A stretch of 64,000 nucleotides of DNA from Pseudomonadota bacterium (lineage in GTDB: Bacteria > Bdellovibrionota > UBA1018): NCBI GenBank assembly GCA_027485695.1, contig JAIXQO010000003.1:372001-436000 (forward strand), written 5' to 3'. A program made the translations under genes and the position numbers. Shown one piece after another: positions 45,282-54,292 of this stretch. The first letter of the stretch is position 1, and the number at the start of each line of letters is the position of its first letter. Under the pieces are notes generated by a model. That model had not been told where the DNA came from. It ran no database searches and saw only the letters and a program-made list of their open reading frames with translations.

Positions 45282-46493
45282 ATGGGTCTCAGTCACGGAA
45301 TTCAGAAATATCGCGATACAGCCAAGAAAACCGCGAAAAAAACCGCGGCCAAAGAAGAAGTCGCGGTTTCTAAAACGGGCAAAGCCGCCGCGGCCAGCGC
45401 AGCCGCCAAAGCCAAATCCACCAAGGCCAAAGAGCCGGAAAAAAACGTGAAAGCGGCGAAAGAAGCCGTTCCCGTCGCGCGTTCCAAAAAAGACGAGACC
45501 GCGCGCGTGGTGAAACCAGCAAAAACCAAGGACACTGAGACCAAGAAGTTGGTTGATGTTCGGGCGGCCGTTTCGATCGAAGAAGAAGTGATCGAGACCG
45601 CTGAGAATGAGCTGGAGAGCTTGACCGAAGAAGGTCATTTTGATGAAGTGTTGCTCGACGAGGAAGACGGCGAGCTCGAGCAAGAGCTGCAAGCAGAAGT
45701 CGAAGAAACCGCAGTTGCGACGGGTGCTTTGGTCAAAGAAGATTTTACCCCAGTGAACTCGACACGCGATCGCCTAGTGGTCGAATACGCTCCGCTGATC
45801 AAGTACATTGCGCAAAAAATCGCCGCTCGTCTCCCAACGAACATCGAACTCGATGACCTAATGTCGAGTGGGGTGATTGGCTTGATGGATGCGATCGAGA
45901 AGTACGATGCGTCACGTGACAACAAATTCAAAACCTATGCTGAGTTTCGTATTCGTGGCGCGATTCTGGACGAATTGCGCGCCCAGGACTGGGTGCCGCG
46001 ATCCGTTCGCGAAAAAGCCAAGGTGCTTGAGCGTTGCTACGCTCGTATCGAGCAGAGCAAAGGTCGTCAAGCCACCGAAGAAGAGGTCTGCCTAGAACTC
46101 GGAATCAATCAGACCGAATTCCATGAGATGGTCAGCCAAGTTCGCAGTGTCTCGCTCTTGTCGTTCGATGACGTGAATAACTTCTCAAAGACCGACAAGC
46201 GTGCGCTTCATGGCTTCACGGATTCCAACAATTATAAGTCGCCGACGCCTTACAGTGAGGTGAACACGGCAGTGCTCAAGAAAATGATCGCTGACGCGAT
46301 TCAGGACTTGCCAGAGAAACAACGATTGGTGCTTTCGCTCTATTATTACGAGGACCTGAACTTAAAAGAGATCGGGCGCGTACTGGATGTGACGGAATCC
46401 CGTGTGAGCCAGCTTCACACGCAAGCAATCTTGCGTTTGAAATCTAAGCTTCGCAATCATTGGGATGAGTTCCTGGTGCTCTTCGGCGCGTAA
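45282..46493 (+). CDS. fliA: Flagellar sigma factor FliA (sigma-28) with long N-terminal extension
   Basis: 403 residues, roughly 160 more than usual. Residues 10-95 are almost only Lys, Ala, Glu and Thr (KKTAKKTAAKEE, KAAAASAAAKAKSTKAKE), followed by an acidic segment (about 115-150, LLDEEDGELEQELQAEVEE). The sigma-28 body then starts: region 2 (LDDLMSSGVIGLMDAIEKYD, FRIRGAILDELRAQDWVPRS), region 3 and region 4 (LNLKEIGRVLDVTESRVSQL). FliA drives late flagellar genes. SD GAGG precedes the ATG; no alternative start with a good SD is seen nearer the body. Confidence 0.93.
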   Translation: MGLSHGIQKYRDTAKKTAKKTAAKEEVAVSKTGKAAAASAAAKAKSTKAKEPEKNVKAAKEAVPVARSKKDETARVVKPAKTKDTETKKLVDVRAAVSIEEEVIETAENELESLTEEGHFDEVLLDEEDGELEQELQAEVEETAVATGALVKEDFTPVNSTRDRLVVEYAPLIKYIAQKIAARLPTNIELDDLMSSGVIGLMDAIEKYDASRDNKFKTYAEFRIRGAILDELRAQDWVPRSVREKAKVLERCYARIEQSKGRQATEEEVCLELGINQTEFHEMVSQVRSVSLLSFDDVNNFSKTDKRALHGFTDSNNYKSPTPYSEVNTAVLKKMIADAIQDLPEKQRLVLSLYYYEDLNLKEIGRVLDVTESRVSQLHTQAILRLKSKLRNHWDEFLVLFGA

Positions 46494-46518
46494 TTTTTCG
46501 CGTAGGCTGTATTTTGTG

Positions 46519-46552
46519 ACCGCGCCGAGCACTGCTCAGGCGCGGTTTTTTT
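46519..46552 (+). terminator. Intrinsic terminator after fliA
   Basis: ACCGCGCC pairs with GGCGCGGT, and the loop holds a second small stem (GAGC/GCTC); seven T follow. It ends flagellar block 3. Confidence 0.92.
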
Positions 46553-46578
46553 ATGACTCTGTTACGAGTTCGATTGAG

Positions 46579-47100
46579 CTAGTGCCGGAGCTTGAGGTAG
46601 GTGCTCAACCGGAATAGATCTCGAAACGAGACTCCCAAATTTGGCGGCTCGTAGACGGTTCTGATCTCGAGCTCGACGGCCTTGAGCGAAATGAGAATGT
46701 CTCGAATCAACCCGAACAGCGCGCCGATCAGGAGCATGAGCGCCAATACAAACGCGACGATCACGAAGTATGTTCCGTGAAACCCGAAAAACAACGTAGC
46801 AAACGCACCGAAAACCGTGAAAACGATCCCAACAATGCTGAGCGCGGCCATGGTCATCGTGAATTTCAGCGCGCGTGTTCGAAAGTAAAGGATCGTCAGC
46901 TGGCGTTCGGTAATCGCGCGAGTCTTAGATTCTACTTCGAGTGCTTTGATTTCCCGGATCAATCCACGAATGCGATCGATGCAACGGCCATATCGGTTGG
47001 CGAGAATGCTCGTTAAGAACGCGACGCCTCCGACCAGCGTCATAGGCGCGATCACGGAGGTGAGTGTAGTTTGAAAAAGCTGAAGCGTGACGTCAGTCAT
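46579..47100 (-). CDS. DUF2721-type membrane protein
   Basis: About 173 residues from ATG 47100 (the reading to 47154 adds 18). Three membrane segments: VIAPMTLVGGVAFLTSILAN, MTMAALSIVGIVFTVFGAFA and YFVIVAFVLALMLLIGALFG. The arrangement, with a charged loop after the first segment (RYGRCIDRIRGLIREIKALE), resembles the DUF2721 family, whose function is unknown. It converges on fliA. Confidence 0.75.
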   Translation of the reverse strand: MTDVTLQLFQTTLTSVIAPMTLVGGVAFLTSILANRYGRCIDRIRGLIREIKALEVESKTRAITERQLTILYFRTRALKFTMTMAALSIVGIVFTVFGAFATLFFGFHGTYFVIVAFVLALMLLIGALFGLIRDILISLKAVELEIRTVYEPPNLGVSFRDLFRLSTYLKLRH

Positions 47101-47197
47101 AGGGGAACTGACAGTAGCACGAGTCAAGCGTTTCGGGCACGCGGTCTTAACCAAGATTTGATTGGTTTTTGAAAAGGCCTACATGCAGTGTCGGTGA

Positions 47198-48628
47198 ATG
47201 AACTGGTTGTGCCTATATGCCTTAAGTTTAAGTATCGCTTCATCGGGGGCAATCGAGCTTCCGAGAGGTCTACAGTGGGGAATCGCCACGGCGCCTGGAC
47301 ACGTCGAAGACGGCCTGAGTGATTTGTGGATAGATTGGGCCGCGCGTGGATATGTTTCTTCGTTCGCCCAAGAGGTCAATCCCGAGAAACGCCTCGAGTT
47401 CTGGAGTGCGCCGGATACAGAAATCGAGTGGATGGATCGTCTCGGTGTGCAGTGGGTCCGGACCGGCATCGATTGGGGTCGCATCCAGCCTTCTGAAAAC
47501 GGCGAGTATGATGAATCCGCCATTCAAGGCTATGAGCGACTGATCACTCGATTGAAAAAGAATCATCGCGTGCTGCTCACGTTGTTTCACCACTCGCTCC
47601 CGGTTTGGGCGATGAAGCGAGGAGGTTGGTCTGAGCAAGCGGTACTGCATGCTTGGGAAAAATGGGTGCAAGCGATGGCGCGGCGATTCGGCGCTCGTGT
47701 CGATGGCGTCATTACCCTGAATGAACCGGTGATTTTTGTTTTGATGTCCGATGGGCTTCGCGAATGGCCAAACCCAGAATTTCGGAGGGGAGGGATCTCT
47801 CTCTGGGATTGGAATCCTTGGCCCATCGCTACCGGACGCGTTTTTCGGTCGTTGGAGAATCTGAAATCAGCGCATCTGTCTGCTCGTGCGGCCTTTCAGT
47901 CGGTGAATCCCGAGACGCCCGTCGGTATCGCGCATCACTACTCAAAACACCGAAATACCGGTCATTTTCTCGCGCGAATGATTCATCCAGTGATCGTAGA
48001 TTTCATGAACTGGGAATTTCCGGAATCGATCGAAGATGCAGTGGATTTCGTTGGGGTGAACTACTATGGATCCGAGCTTTTTTCGGTAACCGGTCTCCAG
48101 GAGGATTCCGATCGAGAGGTGAGTGAAGCGGGACGCGCGGTAGATGCGCCCGGTTTTACAGAACTATTGGTGGAGATTCGAGACCGCATGAAGAGTCGCG
48201 GACGTTCGCTTCCGATTTGGATTACGGAAAACGGCGTTGCGGATCGCACCGATCAACTGCGTCTTCCGTATCTCTACGCGCACCTGCAGGCGATGAGTCG
48301 TGCAGTCGATCAAGGCGTGCGGGTAGAGAAGTATTTTCATTGGACGCTTTCGGACAACTGGGAGTGGGGAGACGGCTATTGCCCTAAATTTGGATTACTC
48401 GAAGTCGATCGAAACGATCTCAAGAAGAGAAAGCCGAGAGCTAGCTTCTACGCCTATCAATCCGTGGTCCGTGATCAACGAATCTCGGATGATCAGATCA
48501 AAGCCGCGCGGGACAGTTACTTAGCGTTGAGGGGGAAATTGCGCCCGATCTGTCGCGGGGATGAACCGACACGAGGTCTGAATCAACCCCGATGGGTCCC
48601 TTGGCGTGGCTCAGAGGTGAGTTTTTAA
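47198..48628 (+). CDS. Glycoside hydrolase family 1 (beta-glucosidase-like)
   Basis: 476 residues. Acid/base Glu in ITLNEPVIF and nucleophile Glu in WITENGVAD are in the expected places (near residues 170 and 348), with WGIATAPGHVED at the start of the barrel and WTLSDNWEWGDGY at the end. GH1 enzymes cleave beta-glycosides. A weak N-terminal hydrophobic segment (LCLYALSLSIASSGA) may be a signal peptide, which would place it in the periplasm. Substrate cannot be given. Confidence 0.92.
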   Translation: MNWLCLYALSLSIASSGAIELPRGLQWGIATAPGHVEDGLSDLWIDWAARGYVSSFAQEVNPEKRLEFWSAPDTEIEWMDRLGVQWVRTGIDWGRIQPSENGEYDESAIQGYERLITRLKKNHRVLLTLFHHSLPVWAMKRGGWSEQAVLHAWEKWVQAMARRFGARVDGVITLNEPVIFVLMSDGLREWPNPEFRRGGISLWDWNPWPIATGRVFRSLENLKSAHLSARAAFQSVNPETPVGIAHHYSKHRNTGHFLARMIHPVIVDFMNWEFPESIEDAVDFVGVNYYGSELFSVTGLQEDSDREVSEAGRAVDAPGFTELLVEIRDRMKSRGRSLPIWITENGVADRTDQLRLPYLYAHLQAMSRAVDQGVRVEKYFHWTLSDNWEWGDGYCPKFGLLEVDRNDLKKRKPRASFYAYQSVVRDQRISDDQIKAARDSYLALRGKLRPICRGDEPTRGLNQPRWVPWRGSEVSF

Positions 48629-48693
48629 CCTGAATCATAGAGCCGTTATTTGTATCTGCCTGAAATCACTTGAAAAATTGTTTCTATGAGCTC

Positions 48694-48722
48694 TTGATTT
48701 GTGCAGTGCGGCAATATATAAG
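48694..48722 (+). promoter_or_regulatory. Putative sigma-70 promoter of the 48803 gene
   Basis: TTGATT and TATAAG with 17 bases between them (an overlapping TATATA gives 15). About 80 bases upstream of the ATG of the exported protein gene at 48803. Confidence 0.45.
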
Positions 48723-48802
48723 CCAGCCGCAGGTCTCATGAAAACACCCGGTCGTGGATGATCGTCGCGTGTTTTTCTCGGATGCAGATAAGGAACCCCG
48801 CC

Positions 48803-49696
48803 ATGCTGAAATGGAAGCACCTCATTTCGGTTTCGTTGATCGCAACTACCGCTTTGATTTCTGGGCACACGGATCCCGGAAGTTTCGAAGATCTTTTCAC
48901 GCGTCGCCTAACCCCCGTTGAGTTCTCTCACTACCGACCTTGGTCTGAGATCTTAGAGTTGAACTCGAGCATGCCAGTCGCTCGTATGCGCGCCATGTCC
49001 GGTTGTATCAAAGGGGTAAATCCACGAGCACGCGACCTGTTCTTCGAGGTGTTTTCGAATCTAGTAGTCGAATACCCAAAAATGAATGTGGAACTGGCGG
49101 TCGCTCGATTCTCGAAAATTCTCGCCATGAGTATGAAAGAGTCTTCGGGTGTTTCGGCGATGGCTACGGATATGAAGCTTCGTGGATCCCGACTCTCCCT
49201 GCAGTCGTTTGTCCAAGATAATCGTGGACGTGAATGGGGTGAAAAGTACCGTAGCACTCTGGACACCTATCACAAATTGATCGATTCAAAATCGATCACG
49301 TTCAACCACCAAACAAATTTCGGTCTGCTGCAGATGTCCGCCGACCGCATGTATCCGAATTTTTTAGGCGATATCATCCAGAGAATGGCGCCGGAATTGA
49401 AAGCGCTCGCGGCACGGGATCCTCAGCAGCTCTATCAGCAATGTGGGGCGGTTTACATGTATCATGACGAACCGGATGCAGTGATTGCCGAATATGCGAC
49501 TCTTGCTTCTTGCGACGTCGACTACCGTACTACAGACGGCGTGAAGTGTTTCGGACGTTGGATGATGCTTTGCCCGAACATGAACATCTCGCTCGCGCTT
49601 GCGACGACGAATCGATACTTTCAGACACGCAAAGCGGTCCCGAAATGTGCCGACTCGTTTCGAGTTCTTGCAAAAGCAATCAAACGGCGTTCATAA
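48803..49696 (+). CDS. Exported protein, possibly lysozyme/transglycosylase-like
   Basis: About 297 residues from ATG 48803 with SD TAAGGA; earlier starts at 48758 and 48782 lack signal-peptide form. Signal peptide (HLISVSLIATTALISG). A possible SLT-type active region: MSMKESSGVSAMAT (candidate catalytic Glu) followed at a distance by NFGLLQMSADRMYPNFL. Six Cys in the second half (QQCGAVYMYH, ASCDVDYRT, KCFGRWMMLCP) may form disulphides. The peptidoglycan-lytic idea is inference from two short motifs. Confidence 0.78.
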   Translation: MLKWKHLISVSLIATTALISGHTDPGSFEDLFTRRLTPVEFSHYRPWSEILELNSSMPVARMRAMSGCIKGVNPRARDLFFEVFSNLVVEYPKMNVELAVARFSKILAMSMKESSGVSAMATDMKLRGSRLSLQSFVQDNRGREWGEKYRSTLDTYHKLIDSKSITFNHQTNFGLLQMSADRMYPNFLGDIIQRMAPELKALAARDPQQLYQQCGAVYMYHDEPDAVIAEYATLASCDVDYRTTDGVKCFGRWMMLCPNMNISLALATTNRYFQTRKAVPKCADSFRVLAKAIKRRS

Positions 49697-49708
49697 ATTC
49701 TGGTTTGA

Positions 49709-50335
49709 TCAAGCGGCTTTGTTCTCGGTTTCTTCGCTCGCGGTCGCCGGCGTCGCGTCTGCGGCCGAGGGATTTTCAGCCGTAGCCGTAGCCTCAACTG
49801 GTTCTTCAGCGACGTTAGGTACCGCTTTTAGAGTGACCGGCGTTACATCGCTCGTTTCCTCTTGGGCATTGAGTTCGATCGTCGGTCCACCTTCGAATAG
49901 CATTCGTTCGCTTGTGTAGCGTTCCGCCATTCTGGCGCAGAATTCTGCAAATACGGTCGTGCTGACCTCGGACGCGTGATGGAACCCGAGACCGATCCGA
50001 TAGGGGAACGGTTGTTCAGAGATGATCTTGTTGCTTGTTGGCTGGTACTGGCACCAAATGACTTTTCCAACGAGTTCGAAGTGATCCGGATGTTTGATCT
50101 CGAACACCACTTCAAGGTTGGGAGGGAGACGCTCGGCTACGTAGAGGTAGAGACCTTTTTCTTTGAAGTCGCTCAGCATCGCTCGACCGTTCACGATTCT
50201 CTCTTCGCCATTCTGCATCGGTATGCGGATTTGAACGTCAGCGCGGCTGAGATGGATCGGTAAACCTAAACGAGCATGTTCTCGTTCACGTGCGGCGAAC
50301 AGGGCCTTGATTCTTTGGTTGCCAGAAGTCCACAT
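49709..50335 (-). CDS. PilZ-like domain protein with degenerate c-di-GMP motif
   Basis: About 208 residues from ATG 50335, which has SD GAGAGGA at good spacing; the reading to 50407 adds 24. Residues about 17-140 resemble a PilZ domain: LSRADVQIRIPM, then SDFKEKGLYLYV where the usual D-x-S-x-x-G has Lys for Ser, and VGKVIWCQYQP with IGLGFHH. Loss of the Ser suggests weak or no c-di-GMP binding. The last 50 residues are Ala/Glu/Thr-rich and probably disordered. Divergent from the 50422 gene. Confidence 0.78.
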   Translation of the reverse strand: MWTSGNQRIKALFAAREREHARLGLPIHLSRADVQIRIPMQNGEERIVNGRAMLSDFKEKGLYLYVAERLPPNLEVVFEIKHPDHFELVGKVIWCQYQPTSNKIISEQPFPYRIGLGFHHASEVSTTVFAEFCARMAERYTSERMLFEGGPTIELNAQEETSDVTPVTLKAVPNVAEEPVEATATAENPSAADATPATASEETENKAA

Positions 50336-50421
50336 GGGCAGATTCCTCTCTAGGTCTCTTCGGCCACAGGTACAGGGAACTTGAGGTGCTTGATTTTTGA
50401 CGGTCAATTCTGAATTGAGAA

Positions 50422-52230
50422 GTGCCGTGTTTTTTCCGAAGTGTTTGTATCGTGAAGGTTTTCCTGCAATTTTTTCTAATTTCCTTTGAATTGATCACCG
50501 GGGCAGCATCGGCCGACCAGATTTTCTATCCTGGTACGTTCGATCCTTTTCATCAGGCGCATTGGAGCGAAGTCCGGTTGATGAGTGAGAAATTCCCGAG
50601 TGATCACATCATCGTGCTTCCGATTCACGAGGCATTCTACCTCAACCTCGCGCCTGATTTGAGGATTCCGTCGCTCCTGACCTACAATGAGAAAATCGAG
50701 TGGATCAAGCGAAGCGTTGCCGACCTTCCGCGAGTGGAAGTGAGTCGCCTGCTCAAGACAATCGACGATAATCCGTTGGATGAAATTTCGGTGGCGGGCC
50801 AAAAATTTTCCGGAAAAACTCGAATCTTGATCGGCCCTGATACCCTCGAGAAATGGAAAAAGCTTCCGCAGTTTGAAAAATTCAAAAGACAATTCGAATT
50901 ACTGGTGACGTCAGACGATCGTACGCCCGATCTGAATCGTGCGCTGAGAGCGGAATTTTTGGGTGATGCAACGATTCGTTTTTTCGACGAAGAAATCCCA
51001 CCGATCCGCTCGGTATCAGTCAATCAGACCTTGATGTCTGGGGACGGGAGAAATATTGAAAATCTCTTACCTACTGGGGCGATTGCGTACGTAGCGAATA
51101 ACGAAAGTGATTTCAATCGAGTTCAAAAACGGTTTGCCGGTGAATTGGAAACTTACGTCCGAGCGAATGCGCGCACGAGCCTACTGCCGGAGTTTGTCAA
51201 GCAAGGTCTACCTCAACCGATCGCGGATTGGATCTCGCAGGACCTGTCGCGATTGGACCTATTCGCTCGTCTTGGTGGAGCGGATCAAAGAAACCTCTCT
51301 CATGCAGCGCTTAAACTGCAGAGGCAGCTGCCCGTTTCATTGAAAAGCGAATTCACAAATTTCTTTCATGCTAATCTTTTCAACATTTCACTCAAACCTG
51401 AAGTACGCGCTAAAGTCCAGTTCCTGTGGGTCGCAACGAATATGCTCGATTCGTTCCGATCTTTCGAGAATCGTCCCGGACCGCTCAAAACGAAGACTTT
51501 GAAACTACTGAGCCAGCTACAGACATTGTCTTGGAAGGTGGTCTGGAACGTATACAAAGAGTATCGCGGATTCGCAAAGCGGTTCTGGACTGATGACGTG
51601 GCGTTGCTCTACCGAGGGGATAATTTGATCGTACCACCGCTGAGTTCCGACGAATGGGTCACGGTTTATCGTGGTGTTGCCCAGCGCACAGGATTTGATC
51701 AGATGTTGAAATCCTGGACTGAGACAGAGGGATTTATCAGTAAGACGGCGTTGCAAAGCCGTTTAGCCGGTGCAGATCTAGAAGATGCGATCGCTCAATC
51801 GGAGGCAGTATTCTCTCAAAAGCCAGTTGCTGGGCAAGTCGTTAATCAAGTGGTGGGAGATTGGGTGCACGACTCCAGTTTGATCTCGACGAGTTTCGAT
51901 CGCGAGATTGCGGAACGGGCCGCGGGCATTGGTGGCGTGGTTTTCACGATCCATATCCCGGTCAGCTCCGGATACTTTGCAAGCGACACGGGATATTGGA
52001 AAAACACGCATTGGGAAAAAAGCGGTAATCCCAACGAGCGTCTTCATGAGTTCACGGTCAAGCACCGGATCCGTCCCGATCAAATCGTTTCCTTCGAGGT
52101 GGTAACCTCACTTCCGCCGACACCAGTCGCGGGCTCGTTCGATGCAACGTTCAGGTTGGTGCGCTCGATTCCGGAGATCATCGCGCGCTACTGCGGTCGG
52201 TTGATCGGCCGCACCCAACAACCCCTATAA
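50422..52230 (+). CDS. Exported fusion of a NadD-like nucleotidyltransferase and an ADP-ribosyltransferase-like domain
   Basis: 602 residues. An N-terminal hydrophobic segment (VKVFLQFFLISFELITGAAS, cut before ADQ) suggests export. Residues 34-225 follow the nicotinate/NMN adenylyltransferase pattern: FYPGTFDPFHQAHW (the G-x-F-D-P-x-H-x-x-H signature), DHIIVLPIHEAF and ILIGPDTLEKW; the ISSTxIR-type motif is degenerate (RSVSVNQTL). A helical linker (230-385) leads to an ADP-ribosyltransferase-like domain: VYRGVA (R417), LISTSFDREIAERA (S489-T490-S491) and ERLHEFTVKHRI (E543), the R-S-E arrangement. GTG 50452 is a possible later start. An NAD-making-like and an NAD-using domain in one exported protein suggest an effector or toxin; this is inference. 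Confidence 0.85.
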   Translation: MPCFFRSVCIVKVFLQFFLISFELITGAASADQIFYPGTFDPFHQAHWSEVRLMSEKFPSDHIIVLPIHEAFYLNLAPDLRIPSLLTYNEKIEWIKRSVADLPRVEVSRLLKTIDDNPLDEISVAGQKFSGKTRILIGPDTLEKWKKLPQFEKFKRQFELLVTSDDRTPDLNRALRAEFLGDATIRFFDEEIPPIRSVSVNQTLMSGDGRNIENLLPTGAIAYVANNESDFNRVQKRFAGELETYVRANARTSLLPEFVKQGLPQPIADWISQDLSRLDLFARLGGADQRNLSHAALKLQRQLPVSLKSEFTNFFHANLFNISLKPEVRAKVQFLWVATNMLDSFRSFENRPGPLKTKTLKLLSQLQTLSWKVVWNVYKEYRGFAKRFWTDDVALLYRGDNLIVPPLSSDEWVTVYRGVAQRTGFDQMLKSWTETEGFISKTALQSRLAGADLEDAIAQSEAVFSQKPVAGQVVNQVVGDWVHDSSLISTSFDREIAERAAGIGGVVFTIHIPVSSGYFASDTGYWKNTHWEKSGNPNERLHEFTVKHRIRPDQIVSFEVVTSLPPTPVAGSFDATFRLVRSIPEIIARYCGRLIGRTQQPL

Positions 52231-52231
52231 T

Positions 52232-53179
52232 TCAGCGAGCCCATTGATAAGACAATGAGAACGCGACTCGGCGTTGGAGCGCGGGATTCTCGAACCGACC
52301 TAAAAATGAGTCATCCATGTACTCCAGCGACGCAACCAGATCGGAGCGGAGCTGTACTTGGGTTTCCACGCCCACGGAATAGATTCGTTGCGAGGCGATT
52401 TTAGATTCCTGCCCACGTTGGGACGTCGCCCATCGCGACCCTAGATAAGTGAACTGGAGGGAGGTACCCACCCGTACCGGCCACTCCTTGAGTCGGTAGC
52501 CAGCGCCAACGGCTGAGAATGCGCGAGGCGAGGAGTCGGACTGAACATTCATGCCATCCGTTGCGCGTGTCGTTCTTTTCCATCCCTGACTGAGTTCGGC
52601 GACGAGAAAACTATCCCAATCTAACCAAAGTTTTTTTGCTAATCCGCCTAGCGTCGATTCGAATGCACCCGTAGCCGTGGCTTCGTTTCGGGCGCTGTCC
52701 TTGATTTCGTAAACGCGAGAGCCGGTCGGGAGCGCTAGTTCCGCGTAGATTTGCAAAAGCGGAGTCGGTGATCGATAGCCAGGGTCCTTCAAAAGGCGAT
52801 AACCGCTAAAAATCGTGAGGTCTCCGACGGAGGTGGTCTTATCGGAAAATGGATCGTTGGATTTCTTGCGGCTGACGAGTGGGAGGGAGAACCCGGCCTG
52901 TAAATCCGGGAAAAAGAGATGCGCATGTCTCAGCTGGTAAATTTCGGTCAGGCTCGAGAGGCGAAGTGCGCCGAGACCAGGAATCGAAGGATCGGTGACC
53001 GTTCCAGTGCCGCCGATACTTGTGCTTCGAGAGACAGAAAATGAGATCTTCGAATCGGAACTTCCCGTCAGAAGCGCAGGTTTGACTGGATTCACAAAAT
53101 CGACGTCCGCCGCGGTGGCAACTGCAAGGCTTGAGGCAAGTAATACAGACGACAACGCGGCGTACTTCGATCGTTTCAT
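52232..53179 (-). CDS. Outer-membrane beta-barrel-like protein
   Basis: 315 residues. Signal peptide (ALSSVLLASSLAVATA) followed by alternating amphipathic strands with many aromatic edges (FSAVGAGYRL, VRVGTSLQFTYLGSRW, VAFSLSYQW), ending two residues after an aromatic residue. It resembles transporter-type barrels of the phenol-degradation MetA class in general pattern, but no substrate can be stated. It is the third gene of a minus-strand group beginning with a lipoprotein, with only three bases after the preceding gene. Confidence 0.78.
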   Translation of the reverse strand: MKRSKYAALSSVLLASSLAVATAADVDFVNPVKPALLTGSSDSKISFSVSRSTSIGGTGTVTDPSIPGLGALRLSSLTEIYQLRHAHLFFPDLQAGFSLPLVSRKKSNDPFSDKTTSVGDLTIFSGYRLLKDPGYRSPTPLLQIYAELALPTGSRVYEIKDSARNEATATGAFESTLGGLAKKLWLDWDSFLVAELSQGWKRTTRATDGMNVQSDSSPRAFSAVGAGYRLKEWPVRVGTSLQFTYLGSRWATSQRGQESKIASQRIYSVGVETQVQLRSDLVASLEYMDDSFLGRFENPALQRRVAFSLSYQWAR

Positions 53180-53182
53180 AGT

Positions 53183-54292
53183 TTAAATCGAGATGCTGAC
53201 CCGCAGAGCGTAGCGGCGGTCTTCCAAGCCGCCTGGATTGAGAGACATTTCCTCACCATAGGTAGCGAAATCGATTTTCAAGAGCGGAATATCGATTCCG
53301 ACGCCAGCCGTGAGGTAACCTTGATTGATTCCGCCGCGCACGAACAGCCAGTCCCAAAAAGTGAGCTCGCCGCCCATGTGAATCAAGCGGAACAATGAGC
53401 CGTTCTTGTTGTTGCCGATGTCCGTGAGTTCAAACGCGACCAGCGAGCGGGCGCCTTTGATGAAATTCTCCTTCTTGCCCGAGACACCCAGATTAAATGT
53501 ACGAGGCTGTCGGATAGGTTTCGCACGAACCTTGGTAACCAGATCAGGGGAGTTACCGTCATATTTGCCGCCCATCACGTTATTGACCGCGAAACCGGAT
53601 TCCAAAACCCATTTTTTTGGTTTCCAGGCGATTTTGTGAGTGGCTCCCAGGTCAAAATCAATCTGGCTGCCTTCGCCGGCCGCGTTCTCGAGGTTGAACT
53701 TACGACCGCTAATGTAGTCGATCGTCGAGTAGCTATTGTTCGTCGCCAAACGATAGGTGTAACGTGCGGTTGCCCCCACCGTCAGTCGATTCGGAATCAA
53801 GCGTCGCGCGTAGGTGATCGCCGGTCCAGCGTCGACCACGGTGACCGGATCGACGCTGAAGTTTTTACGAAGATCGAGGTCCACCTGCGTGCTCGAGATG
53901 AGGCCGATCGATACGGCATTTTTGGAGCTGAAGAAATTCGGAAAATAAAACGCGGGAAACACGGTCTGCACGCGAGCGTGATTGTTCGTGCCGGCAGTGT
54001 TTGCGACGTTCTTGAGTTTATCGCCACCTTTGGTCAAGTCGCTGACGTTTTGAATAGCGCCACTGTTGAGTTCCACCATGATGTGGAACACGTCGATCCG
54101 CCACTTCGGATTATCAGCCGCTCGTGCCGGGTTGCCGAAGAAGTTTTCGTCGTAGAGACCTGTCGTGTAACGGACGCCGCCCATGCCCGCGGAGCGAGCA
54201 CTTTGGTATGGGCGGATGATCTGATCCAGAGCGTGTGAGTTTGCACTCGTGAGCGCAAGTGCAGTGACACCGCATGCGATGAATTTTTTCAT
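53183..54292 (-). CDS. Outer-membrane barrel protein, PorV/FadL-like N-terminus
   Basis: 369 residues. Signal peptide (ACGVTALALTSANSHA), then YQSARSAGMGGVRYTTG and FFGNPARAA, the start pattern of PorV/UPF0164- and FadL-like barrels. Beta-strands continue to the C-terminus (RYALRVSISI). Function unknown; outer-membrane location is likely. Its start overlaps the lipoprotein stop by four bases, so the two are coupled. Confidence 0.8.
   Translation of the reverse strand: MKKFIACGVTALALTSANSHALDQIIRPYQSARSAGMGGVRYTTGLYDENFFGNPARAADNPKWRIDVFHIMVELNSGAIQNVSDLTKGGDKLKNVANTAGTNNHARVQTVFPAFYFPNFFSSKNAVSIGLISSTQVDLDLRKNFSVDPVTVVDAGPAITYARRLIPNRLTVGATARYTYRLATNNSYSTIDYISGRKFNLENAAGEGSQIDFDLGATHKIAWKPKKWVLESGFAVNNVMGGKYDGNSPDLVTKVRAKPIRQPRTFNLGVSGKKENFIKGARSLVAFELTDIGNNKNGSLFRLIHMGGELTFWDWLFVRGGINQGYLTAGVGIDIPLLKIDFATYGEEMSLNPGGLEDRRYALRVSISI

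Noticed and set aside
53636-54238. 200-residue plus-strand frame opposite the PorV-like gene
   Set aside because: Shadow frame; the minus-strand protein has a signal peptide and barrel pattern.
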